A stretch of DNA of 64,000 nt from Glutamicibacter uratoxydans (GTDB lineage: Bacteria; Actinomycetota; Actinomycetes; Actinomycetales; Micrococcaceae): the NCBI RefSeq assembly GCF_006539925.1, contig NZ_BJNY01000007.1, forward strand, positions 1-64,000. The letters run 5' to 3'. Position 1 is the first letter of the stretch, and the number at the start of each line of letters is the position of its first letter. The notes beneath the pieces were generated by a model. The model did not search any database and was not told where the DNA came from. It saw only the letters and a list, made by a program, of their open reading frames with translations. Of the stretch, positions 1 through 8,736 are shown one piece after another. A program made the position numbers and the translations under genes.

Positions 1-34
1 AACGCCGCCTGCCACATTCATGGCAGGCGGCGTT
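1..34. terminator. Strong stem-loop, terminator
   Basis: A perfect 14-bp inverted repeat with a 6-nt loop (arms AACGCCGCCTGCCA and TGGCAGGCGGCGTT). It lies just past the stop of the leftward PepSY gene at 57-719, so it most likely ends that three-gene operon. No long T tract is visible on either side. Confidence 0.7.
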
Positions 35-56
35 CGCGCTGTGATTCGCTGGGCGT

Positions 57-719
57 CTAGTCGTCAATGTCCACGGGCTTGAGCGCGGCGTCGAGGTTGA
101 CCTCTACGTCATCGCCGGTGCCCGAACGGAATTCCACTTCATACGCCTCCGGAGCGTCGTCGCTGGCGGAGATCGATTCAAGGCTCAGCTCTTTACCCTG
201 AGCGGCGGCTTGCGCGGCGGTGGCTACCGCGTCGAGCTGGGACAGGTCAAGCGCCGGCTCGGCGTCGTCATCTGCGTCGGCCTTTTCCACTGCCGAGGCC
301 TTGATGCTGCCGTCGGCAGCTACGAACAGCTCCTGTTCGTCGTGGTTGGCGAAAAGTACCTCTACCTCGTAGCCGCCGCGTTCCACCTCGATGGAGCTCA
401 CGGACTGGGCGTTGGCGTGGGTCAGGGCCGCCTGGGCTGCGGTGCGCAGTGCGTCGATGCTGGCATCGGCCAGCGTACCGGTGTGCTTGCGGTCGTCGTG
501 GTCATTGTCATTGTCGTCGTCATCGTGGCCGGTTGCCTGCTGGGTGGCGGCAGGGGAAGCGGCTGCCGGCTGCGTCGAGTCGTCGGCGTTGGCTGAACTT
601 GCCGCGTAGGCGGTGCCGGCGGCCGCCAGCAGGGCGACGAGCGCTGCCGCGGTGATGCCGTAGGCCTTGCGGCTGCTGCGGGTCTGGACTGGGGCTGGGG
701 TCTGCTGTTCGTTGTTCAT
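57..719 (-). CDS. Secreted PepSY-domain protein
   Basis: A 220-aa exported protein, last gene of a leftward operon with the two-component system at 776-2739. A hydrophobic segment near residues 19-40 ending in an Ala-rich stretch looks like a signal peptide or membrane anchor. A low-complexity Asp/Asn/His run follows at about residues 64-78. The rest holds two PepSY-like units (about 80-140 and 155-218), each with the EVEV-type strand pattern of the family. PepSY domains often accompany sensor kinases and are thought to tune extracytoplasmic activities such as proteolysis or metal response. The acidic His/Asp run could bind a cation, which is inference. The gap to the kinase gene is 56 nt. 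Confidence 0.75.
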   Translation of the reverse strand: MNNEQQTPAPVQTRSSRKAYGITAAALVALLAAAGTAYAASSANADDSTQPAAASPAATQQATGHDDDDNDNDHDDRKHTGTLADASIDALRTAAQAALTHANAQSVSSIEVERGGYEVEVLFANHDEQELFVAADGSIKASAVEKADADDDAEPALDLSQLDAVATAAQAAAQGKELSLESISASDDAPEAYEVEFRSGTGDDVEVNLDAALKPVDIDD

Positions 720-775
720 GCTTCTACTGTGCCCAAAGGGTGCTGAAGGCTTTCTGAAGCTTCCTGAAAGCCTCT

Positions 776-2059
776 TCAGCTTCCCGGCAGCCAGAGCGTG
801 AACCGGGCCCCGCCCAGGGAGGAATCCCCCACGCTGATCTGCCCGCCATAGGACTGGACGACCTGCTTCACGATCGCCAGCCCCAGCCCGCTGCCGCCCG
901 AATCCCTGGCGCGCGATTCGTCCAGCCGGGTGAAGCGTTCAAAGACTGCCTGGCGCTGCTCCTGCGGCACGCCGCTGCCGTCGTCGTCCACGCTCAGCGT
1001 GATGCCGCCGTCCTGGCCGGCTTCCAGCGACAAGGCGACGACGCCGTGTGCATGGCGGGCCGCGTTGTCGGCAAGGTTGCGCACCACGGTGGTCAGCAGC
1101 TGCGCATTGCCGGTGATCCGTGCTGGGTGCACGGCGGAGGAATCGACCGTCAGGCCCATCCTGCGCAGCCTCTGCGCCTGCCCGAAGAGCAGGTCGTCCA
1201 CGTCCAGCAGCTCTACAGCATAGCGCTGTCCTTCATCGAGCTTGGCCAGCAGCAGCAGGCCTTCGACCAGCTGCTGCATCCTTGCGCCTTCCTGCAGCAC
1301 GGTGTCGCTCAGGGTGGCCAGCGAGGTGGCTTCGGGGTGGCGGGATGCCAGCTCGGCATGCTGGCGCATGGTTGCCAGCGGCGAGCGCAGCTCGTGGGAA
1401 GCGTCGCTGACGAACTGGTTCTGGGTCTTCTGCGCCTGTTCGAGCCGGCCGAGCATGTGGTTCATGGTGGCGGCCAAGGCGCCGAGTTCGTCGGCTCCCG
1501 CGTTGACCCGCTGGGCCAGGTCCGTAGGACCGATCGCATCCACTTGGCGGCGCAGCTTCTCCACCGGGGCCAGCGCCCTTCCGGTGACGATCCAGACGAC
1601 AGCGAAGATCAGCAGCACCACCAGCGGGATGCCGATGGCCAGCAGCATTCTGGTGGTGGCCACAGCTTCTTCAGCCTCGCCCAGCGATCGCGCCACAGTC
1701 AGCCGCCCGGCATCGGTCTTTTGCGAGTCCGCGAGGTATGGTTCGCCGTCCACCATGACGCGGGTAGGTGTCTTGACCTGCGGCAGGTCCGCGGCCTCGT
1801 CGTCGTTGAACGTGGTCTTGGCACCGTCCAGCCGCACGAGGATTCCCTCGTCATAGGAGTCGAGGATGCCCGGGTTGTCCTCCACCTGGTCCCCCAGGTT
1901 CTCCAGGTCCTGGCCCAGAGCACTGGCCACCTGGTCGTGCAGCGTGCTTGAAAGGATCTGGCTGGTGGCGAATCCGGCGATGCCCAGCACCACCGCGACG
2001 ATCAGCACCGCCGTGGCGGTGACGCGGGCCCTGATGGACCGGGAGGTTCTTGGTGCCAC
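776..2059 (-). CDS. Sensor histidine kinase, HAMP-HisKA-HATPase
   Basis: A 427-aa membrane kinase. Two transmembrane helices (about residues 13-35 and 137-159) flank an extracytoplasmic sensor loop of roughly 100 residues. A HAMP region follows (about 160-212), then the HisKA motif SDASHELRSP with the phospho-acceptor His222, and an HATPase domain with N-box (NLADNAARHA) and G-boxes (DDGSGVP, GGSGLGLAI). It phosphorylates the response regulator encoded 2 nt upstream. Architecture resembles the CseC/TcrY/MprB kinases of actinobacteria. The stimulus cannot be read from the sequence, but the co-transcribed PepSY protein suggests envelope or metal stress. Confidence 0.93.
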   Translation of the reverse strand: MAPRTSRSIRARVTATAVLIVAVVLGIAGFATSQILSSTLHDQVASALGQDLENLGDQVEDNPGILDSYDEGILVRLDGAKTTFNDDEAADLPQVKTPTRVMVDGEPYLADSQKTDAGRLTVARSLGEAEEAVATTRMLLAIGIPLVVLLIFAVVWIVTGRALAPVEKLRRQVDAIGPTDLAQRVNAGADELGALAATMNHMLGRLEQAQKTQNQFVSDASHELRSPLATMRQHAELASRHPEATSLATLSDTVLQEGARMQQLVEGLLLLAKLDEGQRYAVELLDVDDLLFGQAQRLRRMGLTVDSSAVHPARITGNAQLLTTVVRNLADNAARHAHGVVALSLEAGQDGGITLSVDDDGSGVPQEQRQAVFERFTRLDESRARDSGGSGLGLAIVKQVVQSYGGQISVGDSSLGGARFTLWLPGS

Positions 2060-2061
2060 GC

Positions 2062-2739
2062 CTAGCCGCCGTTTCCTGCCAGCCGGTAGCCGGTGCCGCG
2101 CACCGTCTGGATGGCGTCGCGGCTGAACGGGCGGTCGACCTTGGAGCGCAGGTGGCCGACGTAGACCTCCACAATGTTCTCTTCCCCATCGAAGTCGTCT
2201 CCCCAGACGTTGGCGATGATTTCGCGTTTGGTGACCACTTCGCCGGTGCGGCGCATCATGAAGTCAAGCACCGCCAGCTCCCTGGCGGTGAGCTGGATCT
2301 GGGTCTCGCCGCGGAAGACCTGTCTGGCCGCGGGGTCGAGCCGGAGGTCTCCTGCTTGGAGCACGGTTGGCCGTTCGCGGGCCTGGCGGCGGGTGAGCGC
2401 GCGCAGCCGCGCCACCAGCACCGGATAGGAGAAAGGCTTGGTCAGCCAGTCGTCGCCTCCGGTATCCAGCCCTTCCACTTCATCCCATTCGCCGTCTTTT
2501 GCTGTCAGGAAAAGCACCGGGGTCCAAATTTCCTCCGCGCGCAGGGCTTGGCAGACCCGGTATCCGCTCATCTGCGGCATCATCACATCGAGGATGATCA
2601 CGTCGTAGTCGGCATTCGTGGCAAGCTTCAGCCCATCTGCTCCGTTGTGGGCGACGTCAACTACCATGCCTTCGGCTTCCAGGCCTCGGCGTATGCCGTC
2701 GGCGAGGCGCACTTCGTCATCAACCAGCAAAATCCTCAT
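2062..2739 (-). CDS. OmpR-family response regulator
   Basis: A 225-aa cytoplasmic DNA-binding regulator, first gene of the leftward operon with the kinase and PepSY protein. The receiver domain (residues 1-115) shows the acidic pair DD at 7-8, phospho-acceptor Asp51 in ILDVMMP, and the conserved Lys in LTKPF. A winged-helix output domain fills about 130-222 and ends in RTVRGTGYRL, typical of OmpR/PhoB proteins. It should bind direct repeats upstream of its targets, probably including its own promoter in 2740-2950. I did not identify a convincing direct repeat there. Confidence 0.94.
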   Translation of the reverse strand: MRILLVDDEVRLADGIRRGLEAEGMVVDVAHNGADGLKLATNADYDVIILDVMMPQMSGYRVCQALRAEEIWTPVLFLTAKDGEWDEVEGLDTGGDDWLTKPFSYPVLVARLRALTRRQARERPTVLQAGDLRLDPAARQVFRGETQIQLTARELAVLDFMMRRTGEVVTKREIIANVWGDDFDGEENIVEVYVGHLRSKVDRPFSRDAIQTVRGTGYRLAGNGG

Positions 2740-2953
2740 AATCTCATGCTAGTTCCCGGTAGCTGAAGCCCCGCTGAAAGCCCTGCTGAAGCCCTGGCAC
2801 GACGGCTTCCATAGCCCCCGAACCTCAACAAACGCTGATATGAACCCATTTCGAAAAATGGTATACCGTTTTAGTTGAAAGTTAACAACGAAACAAGGGC
2901 GCCGCGGAGCCAGCACTTACGCACCATCTGCGCCCACAGTGAATTGGAGACAT

Positions 2954-3478
2954 ATGAAACGCCTCGCATTCCCAGCCCTCGGCATTGGACTCGCGCTCGC
3001 GCTCCAGGGCTGCGCCGCTGGAGGCACCGCCGAGCCAACTGCAACGACCACCGTCACCGCATCTCCCACTGACGCTGCCGATAACACCAGCGCCTCCCCC
3101 AGCGAGGAACAGGCTCCCGCCGCCTCGGTCAGCGAAAGCACCGCTAAGGAGGCTGTCACCACCGCCTACGATGAATCTCGACGGACGGTCTTCACGTTGG
3201 ACGCCGCCCAGATTTCATCATTCACCGGGCTGGATTTCAGCAGCACCGAGCAGTCCGAGCTCATCGACAGGCTCAGCGAACAGTCCCGCTGGGAATCCCA
3301 GTCGAATACCAAGAAGTATGCGCAGCTGATTGCCTCGGCAATGACGAAGGAAAGCGACAGCGCCCGGGACGCACTGCGCGAAATGAACAAGGACGAGCGG
3401 GCCAAGCTGCGCGTCTACGTTTCACACAACCAGCACGCGACCGTCGCCCACATCGGCGTCACCCACGACGACAAATAG
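2954..3478 (+). CDS. Putative lipoprotein
   Basis: A 174-aa secreted lipoprotein of unknown function. The N-terminus is a lipoprotein signal (MKRLAF, hydrophobic core, lipobox LQGC). A Thr/Ser/Ala-rich linker follows, then a folded domain from about residue 60 containing AQISSFTGLDFS and a charged helix-rich C-terminus. The ATG at 2954 is chosen because the lipoprotein signal begins there and GGAGA precedes it by 3 nt. A GTG at 2939 would add five residues without a clear ribosome binding site. It is divergent from the two-component operon, so it is a plausible target, which is inference. Confidence 0.7.
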   Translation: MKRLAFPALGIGLALALQGCAAGGTAEPTATTTVTASPTDAADNTSASPSEEQAPAASVSESTAKEAVTTAYDESRRTVFTLDAAQISSFTGLDFSSTEQSELIDRLSEQSRWESQSNTKKYAQLIASAMTKESDSARDALREMNKDERAKLRVYVSHNQHATVAHIGVTHDDK

Positions 3479-3493
3479 TCCCAGAATTAACAG

Positions 3494-3529
3494 CAGCGCT
3501 CGCATCAAGCTGAATGGATGCGAGCGCTG
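3494..3529 (+). terminator. Terminator after lipoprotein gene
   Basis: A 13-bp perfect stem (CAGCGCTCGCATC / GATGCGAGCGCTG) with a 10-nt loop, followed by GTGCGGGTTTTG. It lies between two convergent genes and may serve both. Confidence 0.75.
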
Positions 3530-3545
3530 TGCGGGTTTTGGGGCT

Positions 3546-3866
3546 CTAGATAAAGGAGAAATCGCTGCGGCGGTCCCCGATGCGGGAAATCTCCATCACC
3601 TCGGAGGTATAGCGGAAGGTCGGTATGCCGTCTTCTCGCAGGTCGAGAACAAACTGGGCAGATTTTCCAATTTCCAACTGTTCAACTGACAAGACGGTCA
3701 CATGCTCCTCGTCGCGGCGCATGATCTGAATCTGGGCTCCGTCCATACTCTGGTGCATCCTGCGCGCGCCAGGCAGCCGGCGAAGCATGCTGTTGATGCC
3801 AACGCTCAGCTCATAGATACTGCCAGAGGCTGTAATGATCTCGTACACGCCAGGTTTTAGCGACAT
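3546..3866 (-). CDS. Hypothetical protein, 106 aa
   Basis: A small soluble protein that I do not recognise. It begins MSLKPGVYEIIT and has alternating hydrophobic beta-strand patterns, no membrane segment and no Cys. There is no Shine-Dalgarno sequence before the ATG. A TACAAT box ends 6 nt upstream, so the message is probably leaderless, as is common in actinobacteria. It is convergent with the lipoprotein gene and shares the stem-loop at 3494-3529. Confidence 0.6.
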   Translation of the reverse strand: MSLKPGVYEIITASGSIYELSVGINSMLRRLPGARRMHQSMDGAQIQIMRRDEEHVTVLSVEQLEIGKSAQFVLDLREDGIPTFRYTSEVMEISRIGDRRSDFSFI

Positions 3867-3925
3867 GCAAATATTGTATCGGCGGGGCCATCAATATGGC
3901 TGAGAAAATTCTCGGATCCTGAAAA

Positions 3926-4228
3926 CTAGGGTCCACCGACAAGCGTGGTGGTGAAATACAGCGCAGGCAATGCGATAAATCCGAGGCCCGCAGACAGCAG
4001 CACACCGGCCAGCGAATTCTTGCTCCAAGCGCTGATCGCTCCGGCAATGCCAAAAGCCAAGGGCAGGAACAGCATCCACATCGGACGGGCAACTCCGGAA
4101 TTGGTCCAATCCACCAGTGCAAGGGTGGACAGGACAACCAATGCCACCATCACGGTGCACAGCAGCGGGACTCGCCCGGCCTTCACTGCGGTATCTGCCG
4201 CCATTATCTTTCCATTCCCTCTGGTCAT
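3926..4228 (-). CDS. Small membrane protein, three helices
   Basis: About 100 aa with three predicted membrane helices (near VPLLCTVMVALVVL, MWMLFLPLAFGIAGAI and LLSAGLGFIALPAL). The short charged N-terminus should be cytoplasmic. The family is not recognised. The start is uncertain: ATG 4228 has GGTGG nearby, ATG 4204 (MAADTAV) has GGAAAG 3 nt before it, and ATG 4252 is also in frame. No functional partner is obvious. Confidence 0.55.
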   Translation of the reverse strand: MTRGNGKIMAADTAVKAGRVPLLCTVMVALVVLSTLALVDWTNSGVARPMWMLFLPLAFGIAGAISAWSKNSLAGVLLSAGLGFIALPALYFTTTLVGGP

Positions 4229-4310
4229 TGAGCCACCGTCAATTACAACCACAGTCGGCTCAGAATTCCAAGGCCGGCCAACAATCTGCCAGGCCGTCCC
4301 ACAAAAAGAA

Positions 4311-4342
4311 AAATCCCGAAACTCTGCTGAGTTTCAGGATTT
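4311..4342. terminator. Terminator after tRNA-Ala
   Basis: Stem AAATCC/GAAACTC paired with GAGTTTC/GGATTT (one unpaired base each side), loop TGCT, with an A run on the left and a T run on the right. It can act in both directions. On the minus strand it follows the tRNA gene at once. Confidence 0.75.
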
Positions 4343-4349
4343 TTCCATT

Positions 4350-4425
4350 TGGTGGAGGTAAGGGGATTCGAACCCCTGACCTTCTGCATGCCATGCAGAC
4401 GCGCTACCAACTGCGCCATACCCCC
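4350..4425 (-). tRNA. tRNA-Ala (anticodon GGC)
   Basis: The minus strand folds into a complete cloverleaf. The acceptor GGGGGTA pairs with TACCTCC (one G-U pair). The D arm contains AGTTGGTA. The anticodon stem TCTGC/GCAGA carries loop ATGGCAT with anticodon GGC. The T arm is AGGGG-TTCGAAT-CCCCT. The discriminator is A, and CCA appears to be encoded (4350-4352). A terminator follows directly downstream. Confidence 0.95.
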
Positions 4426-4617
4426 AAATGAAGGGCGGTTTCTTCGGTCTTTACGACCTCCGAACCGAGATAAAACTCTACCGGAGGTTTTGCGAAAACA
4501 CCAAATCGGGATTCAGAGACGCTGATCACATATCTCTATTCACTTTGTCGGAGGGTGATGGCAGAATGTGGCACGTGGATCGATCGGTCCCACCCACCCA
4601 ACGAAAGGCGCGATCCT

Positions 4618-5043
4618 ATGAGCATTGGACTGACCCCTTACCTTCGTTTCGCCGGCGATGCCAAAGAGGCCATGGAGTTCTACCACTCCGTCCTCGGCGG
4701 AGACCTGTCAATGATGACTTTCAAGGAAGGCATGAATGACGACAACCCGGCCACCACCGACCTGATCATGCACTCTTCATTATTTGTTGAGCGCGGCATC
4801 CACATCATGGCTTCGGATACCCCGCCGGAAATGAACGTCACCGGCAACGGAACCATTGCCTTGAGCAGCGATGGCACTGACGAGTCCGATGACGCACCGC
4901 TGCGTGCCTGGTGGGACGGCTTGCAGGAAGGCGCCCGCATCGACATGCCGTTGGCAACCGCGCCGTGGGGCGACTCCTTCGGCCAGCTGACCGACAAGTT
5001 CGGCGTCACCTGGATGTTCAACCTGTCCGCCGTGCGCGGCTAG
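4618..5043 (+). CDS. VOC family protein (PhnB/glyoxalase fold)
   Basis: A 141-aa cytoplasmic protein of the vicinal oxygen chelate superfamily, PhnB/demethylubiquinone-like branch. Signatures are PYLRFAGDAKEAMEFYHSVLGG at the N-terminus, GIHIMASD in the middle and WGDSFGQLTDKFGVTWMFN at the C-terminus. Members form dimers and many lack known substrates, so no reaction can be assigned. ATG 4618 is chosen because GAAAGG lies 8 nt upstream and family members start at this point. Its stop codon abuts that of the convergent MFS gene. Confidence 0.85.
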   Translation: MSIGLTPYLRFAGDAKEAMEFYHSVLGGDLSMMTFKEGMNDDNPATTDLIMHSSLFVERGIHIMASDTPPEMNVTGNGTIALSSDGTDESDDAPLRAWWDGLQEGARIDMPLATAPWGDSFGQLTDKFGVTWMFNLSAVRG

Positions 5044-6285
5044 CTACTGGATTTTGGCCTGTTCCTGGGCCGCGAGTGCTTCGCGGCCTACGAGCAGGCC
5101 AATTTTCTTTGCCCGCAGCTGGGTCAGCCACGCCAGCAGCAGGCCTAGGGCGGCAAGCCCTGCGCCCACGATCGACGGAGCCCGGTAGCCCAGTCCTGCC
5201 GAGATGACCGCGGCGCCCAAGGCCGCTCCCACCGCGTTGGCAACGTTCAGCGCCGAATGGTTCAGCGAGGCCGCCAAGGACTGGGCATGCGGCGCCGAAT
5301 CCATGAGCAGGGTCTGCAGGCTTGGCACCAACAGCGAGCCGACCGAGCCGAGGATGAAGACCATGATCAGGGTCGGGACCACCCAGCTGGTGACCGCGGC
5401 GAAGACCAGCATCGCTGCGATCATGATCAGGTTGCTCAACTTGATGGCGCCGAATACCGACCAGTCTGCCAGCCGCCCGCCGATCAGCGAGCCGGCGACC
5501 ATGCCCAAGCCATAGAGCCCCAGGGCCAGCGGCACCAGGGTGATATCCAACCCTGTTTCATCGGTCAGGGTCGGGGAAATGTAGGAATAGACGGCGAAGA
5601 ATCCGCCGAAGCCGACAATGCCGGTGGCCATGGCCAGCCATACCTGAATGTTCTTCAAGGCCGAAAGCTCGCGGCGCATGCTCGCCCCGGGTTCGGCCTT
5701 GTGCCACGGCACGAACACTGCGATCAGCAGCAGCGTCGCCAGGCCCACTGCCGCCACCGAAACGAACATCGAACGCCAGCCGACCATCTGCCCCAGCTTG
5801 GTCACCAGCGGGACGCCCGCAACATTGGCTACCGACAGCCCGAGCATGACCCAGGCGATGGCCCGGCCGCGCATGCTCGCCGGCACCAGGCTGCCTGCCA
5901 GCACACCGGCCAGGCCAAAGTACGCGCCGTGCGGCAGGCCCGCCAAGAAGCGGGTGACCAGCATCGTGCCGTAGTCGGGTGCAAAGGCTGAAGACAGGTT
6001 GGCCACGGTGAAGAAAGCCATGAGCAGCAGCACCGCCCGCTTGCGCGGCATCTTCGCGGCCAAGGCAGTGAGCACCGGGGCGCCGACCACCACGCCGATG
6101 GCGTAGGCGCTGATCATCAGGCCCATCTGCGAATTGGAGACATTCAGGTCTGCGGCGCCTTCCTGCAGCAGACCCATCATTGAAAATTCGGTCACGCCAA
6201 TGCCGAAGCCGCCCATGGCCAGGGCGATAATGGCAAGCAGCAGCGGGGAGCCCGAAAGGTATTTGCTGGGCGAAGAAGTAGTCAA
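5044..6285 (-). CDS. MFS transporter, DHA1/AraJ type
   Basis: A 413-aa inner-membrane carrier with twelve predicted helices and the family start MGGFGIGVTEFSMMGLL, typical of AraJ/purine or drug efflux members of DHA1. The motif-A loop MPRKRAVLL lies between helices 2 and 3. The likely role is proton-driven export of a small molecule; substrate unknown. It is monocistronic and convergent with the VOC gene. A second, related DHA1 carrier sits at 16226-17425. Confidence 0.88.
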   Translation of the reverse strand: MTTSSPSKYLSGSPLLLAIIALAMGGFGIGVTEFSMMGLLQEGAADLNVSNSQMGLMISAYAIGVVVGAPVLTALAAKMPRKRAVLLLMAFFTVANLSSAFAPDYGTMLVTRFLAGLPHGAYFGLAGVLAGSLVPASMRGRAIAWVMLGLSVANVAGVPLVTKLGQMVGWRSMFVSVAAVGLATLLLIAVFVPWHKAEPGASMRRELSALKNIQVWLAMATGIVGFGGFFAVYSYISPTLTDETGLDITLVPLALGLYGLGMVAGSLIGGRLADWSVFGAIKLSNLIMIAAMLVFAAVTSWVVPTLIMVFILGSVGSLLVPSLQTLLMDSAPHAQSLAASLNHSALNVANAVGAALGAAVISAGLGYRAPSIVGAGLAALGLLLAWLTQLRAKKIGLLVGREALAAQEQAKIQ

Positions 6286-6410
6286 GTAGTTTTTTCCCTT
6301 GGAAGTCAGGTGGTTTCACGGCTTCATCGACGCCTGGTTCCATCGTAGTAGCCAGCCTCGCACCGCAAAATCACCAATCCCACAGATTTCTGTGGCACTG
6401 TTGAATTCCA

Positions 6411-7352
6411 ATGTCCAAAACATCACATGGCCGATTATCGGCGGCTCGAATACTAGCGCGGCTGTTCGTCATCCTCGCTAGCCTTTGCCTTGCCGCCTTG
6501 ATGGCGTTTCACCAGCTCATCCCCGACGTCGCAGGTTTGGGGCTCGTCATTGACAACCTCGCCCCGTGGCTCGGACTGGGCCTTGCGCTGCTGCTGATCC
6601 TGGCCATCGGCTCCGGCGGTCGTGGTACCTTCATCACACTGCTGGTTCCCGCCCTGGTCTGGGGCGTGCTCTTCGGCCCGGCGGCGCTTCCCGCCAAGGC
6701 AGTCGACTCCCCCGAAGCCTTGCATGTGGCCACCCAGAATGTGCACCAGGATGCCGTGCAGTCGGCGAAGACCTTGGCCGATTCCGGTGCCGATGTCATC
6801 ACCCTGCAGGAACTGGGAAGCGGACAGATCGAACAGGTGACCAAGGCGCTGAAGAAGAGCCACCCGCATTTCTATTCGGTCAGCACCGTGGGCGTATGGA
6901 GCAAGTACCCGCTGTCCAACCCGCAGCCGCTGGATCTGGGGCTGGGATGGAACCGCGCGCTGCGCATCGACATCGCCACCACTGCTGGCCCGGTCCGCTT
7001 CTACTCGGTCCATGCTGCCTCCGCCCGGCCGATGGCCCATGGCGAACGCGACACCATGCTTGAAGCCCTGGGCAGCTACCTGGCCAACGACGGTTCGGCC
7101 CGGATCATTGCCGCCGGCGACTTCAACGCCTCGAACACCGACAGGCATTTCGCTCCCGTGGCCCGCCAGCTCGACCAGGTCCCCTATACCGGGTGGGGGC
7201 TGCCGATGACTTGGCCGCGCACCCCGTTCCCGATGCTCAGCATCGACAACGTGCTGACTCGCGGCGCTGGCGAAGCCTCGATGGAGCGCATCGCCGCCGG
7301 CGATTCGGACCACTATGCGCTGCGCGCGTCGGTGCTGCTGGCCGGCGGCTAG
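6411..7352 (+). CDS. Membrane-anchored endonuclease/exonuclease/phosphatase (EEP) protein
   Basis: A 313-aa protein with three N-terminal hydrophobic helices (about 13-33, 50-70 and 75-95) followed by an EEP-fold hydrolase domain outside the membrane. Catalytic signatures are in order: ATQNVH (Asn), LQELG (metal-binding Glu), AAGDFNAS (GDFN), SIDNVL and SDHYAL (SDH). EEP enzymes cleave phosphodiesters or phosphomonoesters in a Mg-dependent way. This architecture is common in actinobacteria and its substrate is unknown. The gene is divergent from the MFS gene. Confidence 0.88.
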   Translation: MSKTSHGRLSAARILARLFVILASLCLAALMAFHQLIPDVAGLGLVIDNLAPWLGLGLALLLILAIGSGGRGTFITLLVPALVWGVLFGPAALPAKAVDSPEALHVATQNVHQDAVQSAKTLADSGADVITLQELGSGQIEQVTKALKKSHPHFYSVSTVGVWSKYPLSNPQPLDLGLGWNRALRIDIATTAGPVRFYSVHAASARPMAHGERDTMLEALGSYLANDGSARIIAAGDFNASNTDRHFAPVARQLDQVPYTGWGLPMTWPRTPFPMLSIDNVLTRGAGEASMERIAAGDSDHYALRASVLLAGG

Positions 7353-8017
7353 CTCAGACCGGTTTGGCGCAGGGTGATATTGATCCGCCCTGCCGCCAGC
7401 GGGCAGCGCGCCGGGGCTGTTCCCGGGAAGACTTTTGTCACCGCGTGGTAGGCGAAGCGCGAGGCCCCGTCGAAGACGAACAGGTCTCCGGAAGCCAGCC
7501 GCACATCCTGCCACGGCTGGTTGCGGTTCACGTTGTTGCCCAGCCTGAAGTTTGCCGAATCCCCGATGGACAGGGACACCACCGGGGCGTTGATCTTCTC
7601 ATCCGCATCCTGGTGCATACCCATGACGGCGTCGATGTCGTAGTAGTTCACGATCGCCGCATCCGGGGTGTATCCGGCGGCTTTCTGCGCGTCTCCTGTG
7701 GCGTCGAAAACCGCGCGCCGCCCCAAGTCAACCAGCCATTGCTCCATGGGCGCAACAGGCGCCCCGTTGATGTCATCGGCGGTGCGCGAGTATCCGGAGG
7801 GGTTCCAATGCCAGCCAAGGCACAGGCTTTGAACGCTCATCGGGTTCTGGTTGATCAGCGTCTGGTGGGGCGGGACAGGACCTCTGCCCCATTCGAAGAA
7901 CCTGCGGGCAATCCACGCTTGGGCTTCTTCGCTGAGCCAGTGGGGATAATGCCATGCACCGGAGCGAAGCTGCACCGGCTCGCGCGGCAGCGCGCTGTCG
8001 TCGAAGAGCGATTCCAT
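7349..8017 (-). CDS. AlkB-like 2-oxoglutarate/Fe(II) dioxygenase
   Basis: A 222-aa cytoplasmic enzyme of the AlkB family, which removes alkyl groups from nucleic-acid bases by oxidative demethylation. Visible motifs: HQDADE (HxD iron ligands), a distal His in AYHAVTKV, and RINITLRQ, the RxNxTxR 2-oxoglutarate site near the C-terminus. NYYDIDAVMGMH precedes the iron site as usual. ATG 8017 matches family length; an upstream in-frame extension to 8125 lies in the neighbouring gene. It follows the small gene at 8037-8282 by 19 nt and probably shares its transcript. The stop overlaps the convergent EEP gene by 4 nt. Confidence 0.88.
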   Translation of the reverse strand: MESLFDDSALPREPVQLRSGAWHYPHWLSEEAQAWIARRFFEWGRGPVPPHQTLINQNPMSVQSLCLGWHWNPSGYSRTADDINGAPVAPMEQWLVDLGRRAVFDATGDAQKAAGYTPDAAIVNYYDIDAVMGMHQDADEKINAPVVSLSIGDSANFRLGNNVNRNQPWQDVRLASGDLFVFDGASRFAYHAVTKVFPGTAPARCPLAAGRINITLRQTGLS

Positions 8018-8036
8018 CGTTAATATTTTCGCGGGC

Positions 8037-8282
8037 CTAGGGCTCTTCAGACACGTCGAGAGCCAGCAGCATCTTCGTATTTCGACTGATTTCTTCGGTG
8101 CCCAATGAAGCCCAACCCTGCGCATTCTTTGTCATCTGCTTGGCCAAGCGCAGTTCACGCATGGTCAAGGGACGGCTGTCCAGCTTGCGCTGAGGGTCGT
8201 GGATCACAAACAGGCCGTCTCTGGGAATCAAATACGGTTTTTCGTGCGTGGCCGCAATGCCATTGGTGTTCATGGGTGTCAC
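8037..8282 (-). CDS. Hypothetical protein, 81 aa
   Basis: A short soluble protein, not recognised, upstream of the AlkB-like gene on the same strand. The middle is basic (QRKLDSRPLTMRELRLAKQMTK) and could bind nucleic acid, which is speculation. Starts at 8282 and 8273 are both possible. Close spacing suggests an operon, perhaps linking it to alkylation repair. Confidence 0.5.
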   Translation of the reverse strand: MTPMNTNGIAATHEKPYLIPRDGLFVIHDPQRKLDSRPLTMRELRLAKQMTKNAQGWASLGTEEISRNTKMLLALDVSEEP

Positions 8283-8352
8283 CGCCTTCAGGCTCCTTAT
8301 AGTACGTCGTTTCGGAGCCAGATTTCCTGCCTCAACATCTACACTTCACTGT

Positions 8353-8676
8353 ATGGCATTGGTCTGCATCATTCCCTGTACTCATTGGATCAATGGATGG
8401 TTTCTCAGACTCTTTTCGGTGCCCGTCATCAGCATCGACGCAGTGGAGCATACAGGGGTGTGGGGCAAATCCAGCAGTTTCGAGATCGCTGATCCGTCCT
8501 CTCGGATTTCGGTCGGAGCACGCTATCGCGGCAGCAGCCAAGTCCTCGGCAGGCTGGAACTTCAGCTGCAGCTTGAACAGGTGGAATCAATGACCCTCCG
8601 GGCACGCAACGGCCTGCTCAACCATGAGCCGTTCAAGCTCAGCGTGATCTCGCAAGAATGTGGAAATCCCCACTAA
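8353..8676 (+). CDS. Hypothetical protein with uncertain start
   Basis: An open frame of about 107 codons. The C-terminal 85 residues from VPVISIDAVEHTG look like a genuine soluble protein with normal high GC3 codons. No ribosome binding site supports ATG 8353, and a GTG near 8419 could be the true start. No family recognised. It lies divergent from the 81-aa gene and upstream of the PfkB kinase. Confidence 0.4.
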   Translation: MALVCIIPCTHWINGWFLRLFSVPVISIDAVEHTGVWGKSSSFEIADPSSRISVGARYRGSSQVLGRLELQLQLEQVESMTLRARNGLLNHEPFKLSVISQECGNPH

Positions 8677-8736
8677 TCCCAAGCCAAAGAATCCACTAAC
8701 AGGACTTTTTACGCATCGGTACGTAGGATCATGGGC

